A stretch of 64,000 nt of DNA from Anodontia alba (lineage: Eukaryota; Mollusca; Bivalvia; Lucinida; Lucinidae): contig OZ024831.1 of assembly GCA_964016985.1 (NCBI GenBank), positions 19,764,195-19,828,194 of the forward strand. Direction: 5' to 3'. Below, in pieces: positions 62,226-64,000 of this stretch. The first letter of the stretch is position 1. Every line of letters begins with the position of its first letter. Both the position numbers and the translations under genes were made by a program. The notes under the pieces were generated by a model. It had not been told where the DNA came from. It searched no databases and saw only the letters and a list, made by a program, of their open reading frames with translations.

Positions 62226-62429
62226 CCCTTGTCCTGCTGAATAAATTAAGATGCCACACCTATTTCTATTTTTTAGCCAATCAGATTACCTGATCCAGAT
62301 TGTTGATATAAATTCACATACTTAATGGCAAACAGTGCAGATCCAGATCAGTTGGCTTCTTTAGAAGCCAACCGATCTGGATCTACACTGTTTGCAAAGG
62401 CAGAACTTCCAGGTTCAGCAGGACAAGGG
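62226..62429 (+). mobile_element. TTAA-flanked MITE, family E, core 2
   Basis: TTAA at 62222-62225 and 62430-62433. CCCTTGTCCTGCTGAATAA to CAGCAGGACAAGGG. Hairpin GATCAGTTGGCTTCTTTAGA with complement; AGCCAATCAGATTAC present. Confidence 0.9.
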
Positions 62430-62529
62430 TTAAGCTTGTCAGTATCTTTTCTGCTTTTGTCATATGGCATTTCCCAAATCCTTACTTTCAATGCCCTGAA
62501 AAAGTTTGCTTTGTAACCTTTCCCAGGTA

Positions 62530-64000
62530 ATTTTATTGTCCCCTGCCTTTTCGAAGAAAAGCGGAGGGACACTGTTTTTGGCTTTCCGTGGTGCGTGGTG
62601 CGTGGTTCCGAATTTTTAGTAGGTACCTTGTCCCCTTAACTCCTCCCACAGTTTTTGTCCGATCCTTTTGAAACTTTACAGGTGCTTTAAGGATGGTCTG
62701 AAGATATGCATGTGGTTTTTTCAGAATCCTGAAATTATTTTTTATCACTTTTTACACATTTTGAACTTAGACATGTTTTGAGTTCTAATATTACAGAAGT
62801 CTATAGGGAGTAGGTACCTTGTCCCCTTAACTCCTCCCATAGTTTTTGGCCGATCCTTTTGAACTTTTACATGGGCTTTTAGGATGGCCTGAAGATATGC
62901 ATGTGGATTTTTCAGAATCCTGAAATAATTTTTTATCACTTTTTCCGCATTTTTAACTTAAACATTTTTTGAGTTCTAATATTACAGAAGTGTATAGGGA
63001 GTAGGTACCTTGTCCCCACAGTTTTTGGCCGATCCTTTTGAAACTTTACATGGCTTTTAGGATGGCCTGAAGATATGCATGTGGTTTTTTCAGAATCCTG
63101 TAATAATTTTTTATTACTTTTTCCGCATTTTTAACTTAGACATTTTTTGAGTTCTAATACTACAGAAGCGTATAGGGAGTAGGTATCTTGTCCCCGTAAC
63201 TCCTACCACAGTTTTAAGCCGATCCTTTTGAAACTTTACAGGTGCTTTTAGGATGGCCTGAAGATATGCATGTGGTTTTTTCAGAATCCTGAAATTATTT
63301 TTTATCACTTTTTACACATTTTGAACTTAGACATGTTTTGAGTTCTAATATTACAGGTCTATAGAGAGCAGGTACCTTGTCCCCTTAACTCCTCCCACAG
63401 TTTTTGGCCGATCCTTTTGAAACTTTACATGGGCTTTTAGGATGGCCTGAAGATATGCACGTGGATTTTTCAGAATCCTGAAATAATTTTTTATCACTTT
63501 TTCAGCATTTTTAACTTAGACATTTTTTGAGTTCTAATATTACAGAAGTGTATAGGGAGTAGGTACCTTGTCCCCTTAACTCCTCCCACAGTTTTTGGCC
63601 AATCCTTTTGAAACTTTACATGGGCTTTTAGGATGGCCTGAAGATATGCATGTGGATTTTTCAGAATCCTGAAATAATTTTTTATCACTTTTTCCGCATT
63701 TTTAACTTAAACATTTTTTGAGTTCTAATATTACAGAAGTGTATAGGGAGTAGGTACCTTGTCCCCACCGTTTTTGGCCGATCCTTTTGAAACTTTACAT
63801 GGGCTTTTAGGATGGCCTGAAGATATGCATGTGGTTTTTTCAGAATCCTGAAATAATTTTTTATTACTTTTTCCGCATTTTTAACTTAGACATTTTTTGA
63901 GTTCTAATACTACAGAAGCGTATAGGGAGTAGGTATCTTGTCCCCGTAACTCCTACCACAGTTTTAAGCCGATCCTTTTGAAACTTTACAGGTGCTTTTA
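62530..64000. repeat. Tandem repeat, about 190-bp unit with higher-order structure
   Basis: TAGGTACCTTGTCCCC or its variant TAGGTATCTTGTCCCC starts units at about 62622, 62814, 63005, 63183, 63372, 63562, 63756 and 63933. Units 3 and 7 lack the same 11-12 bases after GTCCCC, and units 4 and 8 share GTCCCCGTAACTCCTACC. The lead-in at 62530-62620 (GCGGAGGGACACTG) is different sequence. Minus-strand open frames of 64 codons recur because of the repeat. Continues past the window. Confidence 0.9.

Noticed and set aside
62533..63688. Four similar minus-strand ORFs of about 64 codons
   Set aside because: One per unit of the tandem repeat; broken in the units with deletions, so not conserved as protein.

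Overview
This looks like nuclear DNA of an invertebrate, most likely a bivalve mollusc. The window is AT-rich, intron-bearing and saturated with short foldback transposons, tRNA-derived SINEs, mariner relics and microsatellites. There is no operon structure, rRNA, CRISPR array or free-standing tRNA gene. The species is not identified. The bivalve call rests on the style of the repeats and on the diverged protein sequence, so it is an inference.

One intact protein-coding gene is supported: a plus-strand SLC34 (type II) sodium-dependent phosphate cotransporter. Nine coding exons run from about 25595 to 39511. All eight introns have GT..AG borders and compatible phases, and splicing them gives an open frame of 717 codons including the stop (716 aa). 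The protein has both QSSS repeats, both G-A-N-I-G-T segments, a glycosylated large extracellular loop, a cysteine-rich C-terminal tail and a C-terminal S-I-V that fits a PDZ ligand. The only other coding matter is two dead mariner transposases: a nearly full-length element at 4492-5880 and a C-terminal scrap near 15.7-15.9 kb on the minus strand.

Layout: 1-10.9 kb holds tandem and low-complexity tracts, a SINE, the mariner and several foldback families. 11.0-12.3 kb is a large inverted repeat with arms of about 480 bp and a pogo-like MITE at its centre. 12.3-16.3 kb is more foldback elements. 16.9-22.3 kb is three degenerate tandem arrays. 22.9-23.9 kb is apparently unique. 25.6-39.5 kb is the SLC34 gene, with introns loaded with MITEs. 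39.5-62.5 kb is dominated by TTAA-flanked MITEs, including eleven copies of one family. 62.6-64 kb is a tandem array with higher-order periodicity that runs off the window end.

The most striking pattern is modularity. At least a dozen MITE families, told apart by their terminal repeats (labelled A-N, P-R here, my own labels), share only three hairpin cores. Core 1 occurs in families A, C, L, M and Q; core 2 in D, E, P and orphan copies; core 3 in F and G. Core arms change together so that pairing is kept, and two family A copies carry duplicated arms. Families D, E, F and G are flanked by TTAA with termini starting CC, as expected for piggyBac-type mobilisation. Several sit end to end sharing one TTAA. 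No transposase able to move them is present in this window.
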